Shown here: piece after piece, positions 35,340 to 48,040 of the stretch
Layout: every line of letters begins with the position of its first letter
Numbering within the stretch: the stretch's first letter is position 1
NCBI RefSeq assembly: GCF_020283565.1
Contig: NC_060060.1
Location: 33,976,001-34,040,000, forward strand
Length of the DNA stretch: 64,000 nt
From: Trifolium pratense
Taxonomy: Eukaryota; Streptophyta; Magnoliopsida; Fabales; Fabaceae
Direction: 5' to 3'
Translations under genes and position numbers: made by a program
The notes under the pieces: generated by a model
Told to the model about the DNA's origin: nothing
The model's database searches: none
Seen by the model: the letters and a program-made list of their open reading frames with translations, nothing else

Positions 35340-38320
35340 ATGAGAAAACGCAGCGTTTATGCTTGGTCCGTAGCTCTTATTTGCTTCATAGTACTCATGA
35401 TTATAACCCCAGCTATTCCTCAGTCCCAAGATTACCATAATTTCGCCGATCAACGCACCTTTTTAGGTATTACTAACTAACAAACCCTATTTTCTACTCT
35501 CTGTTTGCGTATGATTTTAGTTTAATTTGATTTATTTTCATAATTTGTAGGCATTCCTAATGCACTTAATGTCATATCCAATTTCCCTTTTCTCATTATT
35601 GGTCTCATTGGACTTGTACTTTGTCATTATGGGAACTACTTTAAGCTAAGGTATTCTATTTTTTCATATTAATTAATTAATATTATTATATTTTGGTTTT
35701 CATCATAGTATCCGGTCAATTGGACCGTCTAATCTGGTTCGGGCTCAGTTCTGACATCAAGTGATTTCAGCCCGCTCCCGATGGCATATGAATATTATTA
35801 TATGTTGTGTTGCTGTTGTTATTATTGATGATTGATATGAATAATTTTTCATTCCAAAAGCTTACAAGGTGAACTATGGGGTTGGACATGCTTCTATGTT
35901 GGTGTGGCTGCTGTTGCATTTGGATCTTCATACTATCATCTAAACCCAAATGATGATACTCTTGTGTGGGATAGGTTACCTGTGAGTTCAGTTCCTTCTG
36001 TAGTACTAGTTATAGATGCAATTTTTGTCTGCTAGGTCCTGTTTGGATAGACAACTTATAGCACGAGCGCTTATGTATAAGCTTATAGACTGTTTTCACA
36101 AGCTATCTTTGAGAACTTATGAAAATAACTTGGAAAAGCTGATGAAAAATGCCAATCCAAACAGGCCCTAATAGTAATACCCCTTCCCCCCCTTTCTTTT
36201 TAGTCTCTGTCAGTTTTAATTCCTAATTTGCTTATCACTTCAGATGACAATTGCTTTTACGTCAATCATTGCAATATTCATCATTGAGCGGGTTGATGAG
36301 AGGAAAGGAATGATCTCTATTGTACCTCTAGTTTTGGCTGGTGTAATTAGCATTGTGTATTGGAGGCAAGCTCACTGCCCTTTTATTTTAATTTGTGTAC
36401 AGTTTTTAGTTTAAACACTCATTTTGGTCCCTAAAAGTGTGAGATTGTGTCACTATAGTCCATGAAAGCATCATCGAGTGTATCTTTTGTTAGTAATTTG
36501 ATAGATCAAACGGAGTAAAGGAAGACACATTCAAAAATCAAAATAACTAACGAGAAACAAATTTGAGGATGGTTTTGTAATCTTAGTTAATTCAAGGACT
36601 ATAGAGATAGCTCCTGACACTTTGAAGGACTAAAGTGATGGTTTATTCACAATTTTTCATTTGCTTGTCTCATATTGTTATTGGAAGTTCAGTCATTGAT
36701 GAAGAACCTGTATTGGATTATTTTTACTTTCACCTCTTGTTTGACATGTTTCCTTCTTTTACAACGATAAGTGAAGAATGTTGTTCTTCATATGGATACA
36801 ACATAAAACTCATTGTGAATTCTGCAAATATATTTTCCATTTATTTATAGTTATATGAGTCATTGATCACAAAATAGTCCAGAATGCCAGAAGTTAGACT
36901 AGTCCTTTTTAATGCTATTATTCATTTGTGGTACCCATTTGAGGTTTAATGTAAGTACTCGATCATTCAACTGAATTTTAACTCATGAAATAATTACCCG
37001 TCTTACATTTATCCTCAGGTTCTTCGATGACCTCCGTCCGTATGCTTTGATCCAATTTGTACCATGCATTGCCATTCCACTCATGGCTATTTTGTTGCCT
37101 CCAATGTACACTCATTCAACTTATTGGCTCTGGGCTGCAGGTTTGTTATTTTATTACAGTATTGTTTTATCTCGAGATTAATTATAAACACCAACGTTCT
37201 AAGGTTTTTCAGTAAACTCTTCGCAGGATTTTATCTTCTAGCTAAGGTACTAGAGGCCACTGATGATGTCGTCTACAAATGGACTTACCATATTGTCAGC
37301 GGTCATACACTTAAGCACTTATTTGCAGCAATGGTTCCTGTCTTCTTGACATTCATGCTTGCAAAGAGGAGTTTGGAACTAGAGAGGTATATGCTTGTCC
37401 CCGGCAGTAAACTGCATATTATTGATGGACTTAATTATAATCGAGCTTGAATTGTGTGCAAGAACATTCCCCAATTATGGGAATATGCAGTTAACTCAAA
37501 ATGACTTGGCATCAGGCTTAGGCCCTTATGTGCTCTATAAAATTGAATTAAATATGTTTTTAGTCCCTATAAAATTAATGAATTTTCAAGTTTAGTCCCT
37601 GTATAAATTGTTCAATTGTAGTGCTTATATTTCTTTTTGTAGGGACTAAATGCAGAGACTAAAATCACCCATTTTATGTAGAAATTACTAAAAATAGAGA
37701 TTTAAGTTGAATAAAATTTATCTAGGAACTAAACTTAATTTTTTTTAATTTTATAAGGACTATAAAAATATTAAATACCTGTACTTGCTGCATTTATTTC
37801 TGTCTTAAATTAATTGTTTCCCTTACCAGGATGTATAACTCTTGTAAAAAAAAGGATACTATATAATTATAACTCTTGCACCTTATATTTCATATATTTG
37901 AACTATTAACCAAATAATTATGGGAACCTGAGTTGCAAAATCGACAGACTTACTATAGAATTTCCTATCCCATGTCAATAAGAGCAAGGGGATTTACACA
38001 TGCATCTAGTTTAGGAACCCCGATTTAATCATCAAAGTAAACTGTTTCTATCTTGTTTCTTTGAATCAATATCCACCGACCACCCATGATTGTAGCATTA
38101 CTGGAGAACTTGTTCATTTTCTTTTGCTGGTTTGGAACACTGAGTTACGATTACAATATCATAGTTTGACCACTGTCTTGATGTTTTATGATTGCTGTGG
38201 TCTACATGCAGGCAAAGTTTGTATACAATATGGAGGATTTCCTGGACAAAGGTCAAAGATGGAGACTCAAATGTTGAGAGCTACACTTACTCCAGGGTGG
38301 AGGTTGAAGAGCCACAGTAA
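35340..38320 (+). CDS. Alkaline (phyto)ceramidase-like membrane protein
   Basis: Seven exons, 35340-35466, 35551-35650, 35861-35981, 36244-36365, 37019-37140, 37227-37386 and 38212-38320, give 286 residues. Intron 4 starts with GC (tggag|gcaagc) instead of GT; the next exon restores the frame exactly. The N-terminus MRKRSVYAWSVALICF resembles the plant family represented by At5g11870. About seven hydrophobic segments are visible. The catalytic pattern of alkaline ceramidases is intact: Ser98-x3-His102, Asp113, and the His224-x3-His228 pair, with the same spacing as the zinc-site residues of human ACER3. The family hydrolyses ceramide to sphingoid base and fatty acid in ER/Golgi membranes. Substrate preference is unknown. 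The last exon is the least conserved part but keeps the expected length and an acidic end. Confidence 0.85.
36035..36168. repeat. Small MITE in ceramidase intron 3
   Basis: The left end ggtcctgtttggat and the right end atccaaacaggccc are near-perfect inverted repeats, with TA on both outer sides. The core has 'cttatag/gcttat' type inversions. It is related by its ends to the copy in AKT2 intron 6 (49240-49461). Confidence 0.6.
36400..36640. repeat. MITE in ceramidase intron 4
   Basis: The left end actcattttggtccctaa and the inverted right end ggactaaagtgatggttt are imperfect inverted repeats. This 'ggtccctaaaagtg' type is widespread in legume introns. Confidence 0.5.
37550..37790. repeat. 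MITE in ceramidase intron 6
   Basis: The left end atgtttttagtccctataa and the inverted right end ttataaggactataaaaat bound about 230 bp. The outer 'attaaat' occurs on both sides and may be the remains of a target duplication. Confidence 0.5.
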
Positions 38321-41300
38321 TGTCTGTCTACATTTCCATCAACCACAAGAAATGCTTATACTAGATTATTGCAGAATATCCGTAACACATGATCATGGAC
38401 TCAGTAGAACAAACCACAGTAAGCTAACTTTCATACAACATTAACTGTAATTAGCTTATAATATGTATAGTTCCTGATCCTTATCAAATAGCAAGGACCA
38501 TTTTAGATCTGAATGTGATGTCTTGTCTAGTTCAATAATGGTACTGTCCCACCTGCTTCATACACTTGTAGTGCTTGTTGGCACGAGAAATTGTTCCAAC
38601 TATTCCAATGATATGTTAGACTGTGCTTACAGAACTTATGAGGTTTACCTGGTAAGATATAGATGTTAGGACATTCCTGATATCTTGATATGCTTATAGT
38701 CGCTCTGAATTGATGCAAAGTATCTTAAAGAAATAGTTTTGGGTTTTACTCTCCAAAGTGATATAGCATGCGTATGGAAAAAACTGAGTTTTACGTTGAG
38801 AACATGAGCTGAGCTACCACTCTAGTTTGTAGCTTTTCAAATTAACGGTTAAATGTGCTTTGGGGCATGAGATTTTCCATCAGAACTTGGTTCCAAAGAC
38901 ACTGCAAATGAGTTGGATATGATTATCCTCGGCGAGCTTGTCTTATCGTCTGTGACATTTATTTTTTACATTTATTATAAATCTTATTCAGCGTGTTTTT
39001 GGAACCATGTTCACAAGCCATCTAACACACCTCCAATCCAAGGTTATTAGAGATAGTTTTTACGGGGGAGTGCATTTTACTTGGGAAACATTTCCAAACA
39101 TTTGCTTAGAAGCTCCATAGTATAATAATAGGTGACATTTATAGAATTATTTAATTATTTGTGTATTGCATATTTGAATTTGATTATTGATGAAATTTTA
39201 TGTATGAAGTAATTGATATGAAATTACTTAGGCCCTTTGATGACCACACTGGTGTTTATGAAATATTTATGTGAATTACCAATTATGAAGGCTTGTATTT
39301 TGTATAGTTTGGAATTGTATTAAGTCAATGATTTACCCTCATTGCATACCGACCATGAATTTGGGTCGGGACATTTAGATTGTGTACTGTTAATACTGAT
39401 TAGGGAGTGCCATCCATTTTGATTTGAAGAAAAATAGGAGAGCAACTATACATAACAAACATTGGGAACTTCCTTTTTTTTTTCATTTGAACTTGCTGTC
39501 ATTTATTCAGCCAAACTTCAATCTTGCTGTAGGAAAAGAATGAAGCACTAAAATCTGGAAAGAGTTGTGTTCTATGTAATAAGTATTCTTTTGACACCCC
39601 GGAGCCGAAACAGCTATGGATTTAAGCCCCACTCTTATATTGTGCCTTTTTTTAGGACAGAAGATTAACATTAAAGTTTTGAAGAAGAGGGGGTTCGAGT
39701 TTAGATTGTTCATTAGTTAGTTCGTTATTGCATTAAGCTCTATATAAATAGAGCTTTGTGTGTTTTACTCTCCCTCAAGCTTTCAATGGTCCCCTTCTCC
39801 TTTTACCTTAAATCCATCGTTATAATCGAATCCTCTGTTTATTCAATGACTTAAGTTGTTCATGTCAAAAGCATCTTAGTCATCATTTGATCTCTTAGCC
39901 ATCACCATTGTACTTTTAACCATGTAGTGTTTTGATTCCTATGTTGATGAGGTTTACTGTTCTTGGTGATCATCTATTCTCTTTGCCACAAAGTGTTTCA
40001 GAGTAATATGATTGGCCGTCGTTCTTGGTTTTCATCCGATACACGATGCATTCTTCTAAAATTTACCATTTTTATTGAAATGGTTTTATTTGAATTTCAC
40101 TCTTCTTTTTCCCGCAAATCCTTTGATTCCTAACAAAAGCACTAGTGAGTAGTATAGTGGTCTTTGGAGAATGAAGTTCATCTTGGTTGTTTCTTGTACT
40201 GGCTCCTCGTCACACCGAAAAGGCATAATTTATTCTTTCCAATATCATTGGTAATATATTCTGTATTCAAAAGTGGAACAAAATAAAAGCACCATGGTCC
40301 AAATCAAGCTAGTGAGAAGTTGACAACCATAGTGAAAATCATGCCCCTTATTCAACCACACAAATCCATGTACTTCCGTATACAAATTATTTTTCGATTT
40401 TTCTTCTTTTATATTAGGTATTTACGTCATTTTTATTTCTTTCTTTTTCTCATATCATATCACTTTTTTTTTTCCCTTTCTAATTTGCAGCGAAAATGGG
40501 TTTGTCTAAGAAGACTAGAGAAGAACATCATCTAACCACCAAAAAATTTCTCGTTTTAGATAGATGGTAGTCTTCTTGTTGATGTTTTTGTTTTCTTCTA
40601 ATATTAGAAACACTAATATCTTCTATTTTCCATATTCTGTTGGAGTTTGCAAAATCATTATTTTCATTTTTTTTAGAAAAATTAACCCAACCACAATTTC
40701 TTGAGAGGAAAACCAAACCATATAAAATTTCATAAAACCAAGTGATCAACATATTTTAGTAAAAAAAAAAACATATAGTATCCATGTCAGCTCATACAAT
40801 CAAAATTTTAATATGTGAAACAATTTTTTAATCAAGTTTTACTTATTTTTTGGTTGAACTCTGAATTATTAGAATTTATTATTTTAAAAATTAATGATTA
40901 ACACAAAAAATAATTTCTTATATACATTGTAAAAGCTAGAAAACGTACGGAGTGTATGTTTGTATTTTAATTTTGAAATTATACAACTCTTACTAATTTA
41001 TACGGCTTTTGAAGTTGGAAGAAGGTCCCAAAGAATGTATATGGCCAAACTTTAAACATGTCTATTGTCAATTTGTCATTGTTATATGGTCGTCGTTTTA
41101 TCAGAATTAAAAGGACCAATGCTTACGTGACAAACTTTTATTCATGCAACCTCACTTTTTTTATTTTATATAATATAGAATAAATAAACAAATGAATATT
41201 AAAGATGCATTGCCACATAAAAAAGCCCTTTTGTTTTACCTTGATAGTGAGTGTTACCATGCTGTCCCTTTTTATGCTACAGAAGCACATGCATTCTCAA

Positions 41301-42166
41301 TAACATAGCTCAGAGCCTCAGATGCAATTTTCTTTTATGTTTGCAGGTGGGGTGAATTTTATTAAATTATGGTGATTGTTGACATTGTAGTTTTATTTAA
41401 TTTTTCAAGGAGGTTTTATTATAATTACAATATTTCATCTCAGAAAATCATATTTGCAATGTTTTTTTTAAGAAGTTAAATTAATCCACTTAAATTGATA
41501 GAGAGAATCGAACTTGAAACCTTAAGGAGGAGTGCACTCCCAGATCACAAGCCAATAACACCTAACCATCCAAGTGGGTTATTTTATTTGTGGTGTTTCA
41601 GTTTGATTCTGTTGATTTTACCATAAATTCAAACATGTACATTATTTTACTATTTCTACTTGCAAAGTTTATGGTCTCTTTTATTTATTAACTTTGGTCT
41701 TCTAAATATAAAAAAATATATCAATTTTTTCTATTGAAAAAATGGAATATAAACTTAAGTTTTATTTGCAAGTTTGAAGGGAAGACACTATTTTATATTC
41801 TGTCGAGTGAATCGACCCGTATAATTCATAGTCCTTATAGATTTAAGACCAATTTTTTCAGATTAGTAACAGAACTTTGATAATTTTCTTATAGAGAGTT
41901 GGAGTCACTTATAAATTTGATAACTTTAAGAGTCTAAGTTTTTTTTTTTTAATAAAGGAGAATCATATCACCAAATGTTCCAACAAATATGTTGATAGAT
42001 ACTAGTACTAGTTAGGTTCTTAAAGACATGAAAGTAGTCGATAACACGTAATTTACACTGCACTTGGAGGGCAGGGCATGGCATGGCATGGCATGGGGTG
42101 ACTGAAGGCATAAACATGAAAATACCTATTCTGAACCATCCCATATCGAGTGAGTATTAATGTGAC
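38321..42166. other. Gene-poor intergenic region
   Basis: No gene is supported over about 3.8 kb. The first few hundred bases are the 3' UTR of the ceramidase-like gene. A region at 39720-39850 with tatataaatagagc and CT-rich sequence could be an old LTR, but no partner was found. A degenerate tRNA-like SINE lies at 41470-41580, and a pentanucleotide run (catgg repeated four times) at about 42066-42095. Confidence 0.45.
41470..41580 (-). mobile_element. Degenerate tRNA-derived SINE
   Basis: On the minus strand 'tggatggttaggtg' (box A-like) is followed about 50 bp later by 'aagttcgattctc' (box B-like). No A-tail or target duplication is clear. Confidence 0.4.
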
Positions 42167-42469
42167 TGTCAAATAACCGATTATCCCAAAACCTTAAGGT
42201 GTTAGGATAGAGCCATATCAATGGTTTTATATTATTTCTAACACGCCCCCTCACGCAAGAGCCCACTTGGGCTTGAAGCGTGGATAATGCATAGGCCCAC
42301 CTACCATATGCTTAAATTCCACTTTTTAATTAGAAAGTGAGGGGAGCGGGGATCGAACTCTAGACCACTTAGTCATAGAAGCTCTGATACCATGTCAAAT
42401 AACCGATTATCCCAAAACCTTAAGGTGTTAGGATAGAGCCATATCAATGGTTTTATATTATTTCTAACA
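42167..42469 (-). mobile_element. TRIM element with 77-bp identical LTRs
   Basis: LTR copies 42167-42243 and 42393-42469 look identical. On the minus strand each starts tgttagaaat and ends tttgaca. Next to the right copy lies the initiator-Met primer site (tggtatcagagc, minus strand). Next to the left copy is a polypurine tract (gtgagggggcg, minus strand). The internal region is 149 bp. No matching 5-bp target duplication is seen, and the right LTR is followed by acacccttcac, which resembles a second polypurine tract. The array may therefore have been longer. Confidence 0.75.
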
Positions 42470-42851
42470 CACCCTTCACAAATTCCATTAGACTTTTCCA
42501 ACGCTATATCATTCTTTTTTATTTTTATCTTCAGCATTTAGTGGGCTATTAAAAAAAATTGTATTTTTGCTTCAAAAAAATTGTATTTTCTAAATTACTG
42601 GAATTTTTTTTATTAGAATAAAGTTTTTACTGGAGTATAAAATCCAAACTATTTAAATTAAAGTGTAATTTAAAAAATAATAAGCTAGAAATAGTTAATA
42701 TTTGTTTATATTATTTAAGACCATTCAAGATAAATATTTTATTAGACGGAGAGAATATAATAAGTTTATATAGATAAATAAAGGAGAAAATAATCATAGA
42801 AATTACTTAAAAGTAAACAATCACAAAGTGATAACCACATAATACCTATTT

Positions 42852-43431
42852 TCTTAGAAATGGATATTGGGCCTAACTCATCCTTACAAAACCGGCTTGT
42901 AAGGTGAGGATTGCCTCTAGTATATAAACACTTAGTCAGGCCATCTCGCAACCGATGTGGGACTTCTTAACACACCCCCTCGCGTCCAGCGCTATTGGGC
43001 TTGGTACGCGGATATAAATGGTAGGTGGCCCGATATCGGGTGGCCCAACGGATCTTGGAGAGGCTCTGATACCATATTAGAATTTTAGAGGCCTATACTC
43101 AACCACAAAAGCTAGCTTAAGAGTTGAGGTTTGCACTACACTTATAAAGGCTATCTTTACCATATCTCTAGCCAATGTGGGACTTCTAACACACCCCCTC
43201 ACGTCCAGAACTGAACAAGCTGGAACGTGGGATCAACAACAACGGGTGGCCCAAATATGGGAGGTCTCCACAACAAATAACAAATGGATCTAGGATAGGC
43301 TCTGATACCATCTTAGAAATGGATATTGGGCCTAACTCATCCTTACAAAACCGGCTTGTAAGGTGAGGATTGCCTCTAGTATATAAACACTTAGTCAGGC
43401 CATCTCGCAACCGATGTGGGACTTCTTAACA
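42852..43431 (-). mobile_element. Mosaic three-LTR TRIM array
   Basis: Outer LTRs 42852-42972 and 43311-43431 (121 bp each) look identical. A middle LTR 43075-43191 (117 bp) shares only its first about 20 bp (minus strand tgtta-agaagtcccacat) and belongs to another subfamily. Two primer sites (43062-43074 and 43298-43310) and two polypurine tracts (from 42973 and from 43192) alternate in the order expected for two joined units. The whole is flanked by the 5-bp repeat 'tattt' (42847-42851 and 43432-43436), showing a single insertion. Confidence 0.8.
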
Positions 43432-44969
43432 TATTTAAACATTATTATCTATAAGCTAAATATATATTGAAATAAAAGATGAATATTTATCAAACTGCGG
43501 AAAAAGAAAAATATTGAAGAGAATCCAAATCCATAAATCCATATAATAACCCATGTTATGCAAACCTATAGACATGTATGTGAAGAAAACCAAAGCGCAA
43601 ATTAGTTAAACGTACTAATCTTTAATTTTATTTTTTAATTTTATTTATAACTATTTTGCTATGATGATATTAGAGACTCCTCAGAAAAAGTTCCAAAACA
43701 TTTTTTTTAGTAACATTTCTAAAATTTATATGCCTATAATTGAATTATGCGCAATTGCGCATGGTGTTGCAGTTTTTTCTCTTAGAGTTTGTCTTCTTAA
43801 GAGATCGAGTGTGTGGACTTCATATTGGTACTTTACTCAAATTTCCAACACTACTATTTTTTTCACATGTTATGTGTTTCTAACAAGTCCAAAAACTCAA
43901 AATTCCACAAAAAACAAAGAGAAATTACCCTTTTGTTTATATTATACTCAAGATATTTCTTGTATGATGACATGAATTCTTGCAATACACATGGAGGTCA
44001 TGATGATAGATGATATATATTCCATTTCCTTATTACACCTTTTGAATTATTATTATTATTTTTACCGTAACACCTTTTGAATATATAATAACCACATAAT
44101 TTAGTATTGCTTTTGAGTTTACACACTTTGTACGAGTTTTTCATTTTTCATGTTTTCTAGCCAGTAAGTAGTCGACCAAATAATGCATGTTGTAACATCA
44201 GAAAATGATGTTACAATTATACGAGAGAGAGAGAGAGAGTGTCACGCGGATATGTACCATAGACCAAACCAATATCTTTAGCATAATAATCTCACGGTGA
44301 CTAGAAGATTCAATTTCACGGTGAATATATATAATGCAATGTCAATGTTAACTGAGCTAAACTCGTGAGGACATAACCCACTTTTTCTACTCTTACTTTT
44401 AAAAAATGGAAAATATACATTGGCTTCCACCATCAGTGCACTATTAAAGATTTCATCCCACGCATATTCTACATTATAGCCTGCAACTGATTTAACAATG
44501 ACTAATTTTCGTTGGGAAATCTGTGGGACACACAAGATGAGTTCTACCCTCTTAATTTAATTTTCTCCACATGTATGAGACATAATCGTACTTATGACCA
44601 CATGCTTAAGAGGAATCAAGATCATTTCCGGTTACTACTTGGACCAATTCATTGAAATTGGTTTTATATAGTATAGTATACTAATACCATATATATCATA
44701 TAACACAATCAATTATTACTTCAATTTTATGTGCTTCTAACAACCAGCTATATATATTCAAAACCACAATTTTTTGGGTCACTATATAGTGCTAAATGAA
44801 AGGACCGCACAATAATATCATCATGTTCCTTGTGTTGAGTTTGCCCTTTCTTTCTTTTCTCCTTTAACCAATATATTCTTCTTCTTGTTCATTATTTTAG
44901 GATCTATTCTCAAATCTCCATACCATTATTTTAGAATTTGTGAGTTGTATACACGTAGAAGTAGCTAGA
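43432..44969 (+). promoter_or_regulatory. Upstream region of the AKT2-type channel gene
   Basis: No gene is seen. The stretch holds the presumed promoter and 5' UTR. It contains a (GA)n tract at about 44224-44240 and CT-rich sequence (ctttctttcttttctcc) at about 44847-44870, just upstream of the start, as is common in plant leaders. No experimental start site can be deduced. Confidence 0.4.
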
Positions 44970-47900
44970 ATGGAGAACAATTTCAGTTCATATAATCCTC
45001 TTCATGACTTAGCCTCTAGCTTGAAGAGAAAGCACCATCATGAAGAGCATCTTCATGAAGATTATACATCTTCTTCATCTTTCAATCTAAGGAATATTTC
45101 AAAGCTCATTCTTCCTCCACTTGGTGTTTCAAAGCAAAATCCAGTTTGCTCAAAAGGGTGGATCATATCCCCAATGGATTCTAGATACAGGTAGAGAGCT
45201 AGTTTATTTTTTTGAGACCAAGTTAATTAATCTTTTCAACCCCTTTCTCTCTTAACATTATAATTAAGCTTTTTATAATTTTATATTGATACCATTTAGG
45301 ACTTCCTTTTAGGTAAATACTTGATTTTGACAGTAATTAATGTATGTTTGAATTTACGGTGAATTTGATAAAATCTCAACGACAATTTTAGTAAAAATTG
45401 AGCTGACACAAGGGGCACCGTTTAACATTTTCCATATTTTAATACTTGTTTAACATTGTAAGAACAAAAAGTCCAAATTATATTTTTGGTAAAAATTAAA
45501 TAGTCTCAAAAGACCACTAATTTTATAATAGTTAATTTTTAAAGAACTCACTTCAATTTGTTGGACCAATTTTAACAAAAAGTACACTTTTAGGTTTGAA
45601 ACATAATCAAAATATATCATTGTGATTTCGTAAAAATTCAAAGTATCTAAGAGAAGAGATCGTGGTAATCCAGAGTTCGGCTGCTAGGTTAGGAAAATCT
45701 GATTAAGAATTGTTTTTCTAGGAACTGAACTTAGGTTCTCTCAAACAATCTATTCTAGGAGAAGTTCATTTACTATTTAAGCTCAATATCTTAGTTAAAT
45801 TAAAGTATTATTTTTGGTTTTGATATATAATGATATGATGAATTAATGTGCAGGGGTTGGGAGAGTTTTATGGTTATTTTGGTAGCTTATTCTGCATGGG
45901 TTTATCCTTTTGAAGTTGCTTTCATGCATTCATCTCCAAATAGCAAACTCTATAAGGTGGACAATATTGTTGATCTTTTCTTTGCTGTTGATATTGTTTT
46001 GACATTCTTCGTCGCATACATAGATCGAACAACTCATCTACTTGTACGAGATTCCAAAAAAATTGCTGTCAGGTAATTAATTTCTAAATGACTAAATCAC
46101 TTTTTTTTTTTTTTTATTTTGCAATCTTGGATTTTATATATTGTTTTGTGTAGTAAACGCCAATTAGAAAAAGAAAAAAAAAATGACGAGAACAATTCAA
46201 TACTTTTTCCCAAAAAAATAAAATAAATCTCATAACCACTTATTTATTTATTTTTTATTTATTTTTGTCAAGTAGCCTAGTGGCTAGAGTTCACTTATTT
46301 ATTTATTTTATTTAAAAATATTTTTTATGAACTTTACTTATTCGGCAATCTAGAAATATTTATGCAAAATAATAATGGATAAATTTTTATGATCTTGCGG
46401 GTTTGCATGTTTTGGAGTATTCGGTTAGTTTCTTAGTTTATTTAAAGGAAAGAAAACACGAAATTTATAAAATATAATTCAATTGATAAATGTAAATATT
46501 GTTAGGTTGAATATAAAATATGTCAAGTTCAACTCAACTGATAAATGTAAATATTGTTAGGTTGAATATTTTCATTTGAATTCAAACGCAAAAAATAACT
46601 GCGTGTATAAATTTATATATAAAATATGTCAAGTTCAACTCAACTGATAAATGTAAATATTGTTAGGTTGAATATTTTCATTTAAATTCAAACTCAAAAC
46701 ATAATTGCGTGTATAAATTTATAGTGGTGATTCACTTCGTCTATTGAACAAAAACATGAAAAGGTGACTAGAAGAATTTAATATTTTTGTCCATAAAAAA
46801 CAATTTAATATTTTATTATTCAATCTCAGAAGTAAGAAAGTATTGTTATTCTATTTTTATGGAAAAAGAAAGTATTATTATTCTTTGAAACATAAATAGA
46901 GTATTATTATTCTATTTATTCTAATGAAAAAGATCAAAAGTTCCATTTCCCGAATATAATACTATCTGACATTCTTTGATCAGAAAGAACTTGATTTGTT
47001 ATTATTATTATTCTTTGTCTAATTTATATTCATGCGTGAGGGATTGCTTGTACTTATTCGTTTTCCTAAATTCCAAATTCATATATTTTTGGAGAGGCTA
47101 AACATTATGGCCTAATTCCAACCTAAGTTTGATAACATTCATGTGTTAGATCAACTATTCAGTTGTCGGTTTTGAATAATCTAATCCAACCAAAAAATGT
47201 CTTTGTCTTAATAATAATGATGATTAAGTTGTAGGAGTATTAAATTAAATTTAAATAAGATAAGATAGTGAACACCTGGTCTATGTTTAACCACAAAAAT
47301 ATGTATGGGCCAGGGTCCACCAAATTACAATCAGTGGGTACTAGAAATTTAAGTGGGCCAGTCCAATTCAAATATAGGGCCCAGTAATCTAAAGCAATCA
47401 GGATGATCCATAAATGTTAGAGCCTCAGTCCAAAAATAGTTGTTGGAAAGTTTTTCTTCCCACCGTCAAGTTTTTCTTCGCACACAAAAACACGCAGAAA
47501 ACTTCGATTTCTATTTACCTAAATTTTCTACATTTTTTGTGTCAGAAGAGAAACTTGGGTTGTGAAGAGAAACTATCTAGTTGTTGCAACCATGTGACAA
47601 AAGATTGACTTAAATTAAAGAATTACCATATACAATTAAAAACAAAATTAAGAAAGGTGATATTAAGTCATTGGGTAACATCATATTATTCATCATATAC
47701 ACACTGGATTAATAATTTGTATCATATTTTTATGAATTATATGCTAAGTGTTGGGGGAATATTTTTTTATATGGGAAATTATATTAGTGACACTGAATTT
47801 CGTCATATGAGATTACAAGGTTAAACTCTTACCATTGAACTGACACCTTTGAGACAAATGGTCAAGGATTTGGTAATACATGCTTTAAAAATAATTAAAA

Positions 47901-48006
47901 AAATTACTCAAAACTTACTTTTGAAATAACTAAAAAAACAAATTTATATTAAATAAGCATTAGATCATGAGCTTAAAGAATTGTTAACAAGACTCTTTTA
48001 CTATAT

Positions 48007-48040
<34 letters not shown>

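Noticed and set aside
42766..43410. Two minus-strand frames sharing the same 33 residues
   Set aside because: They are readings of the duplicated TRIM LTRs and not genes.
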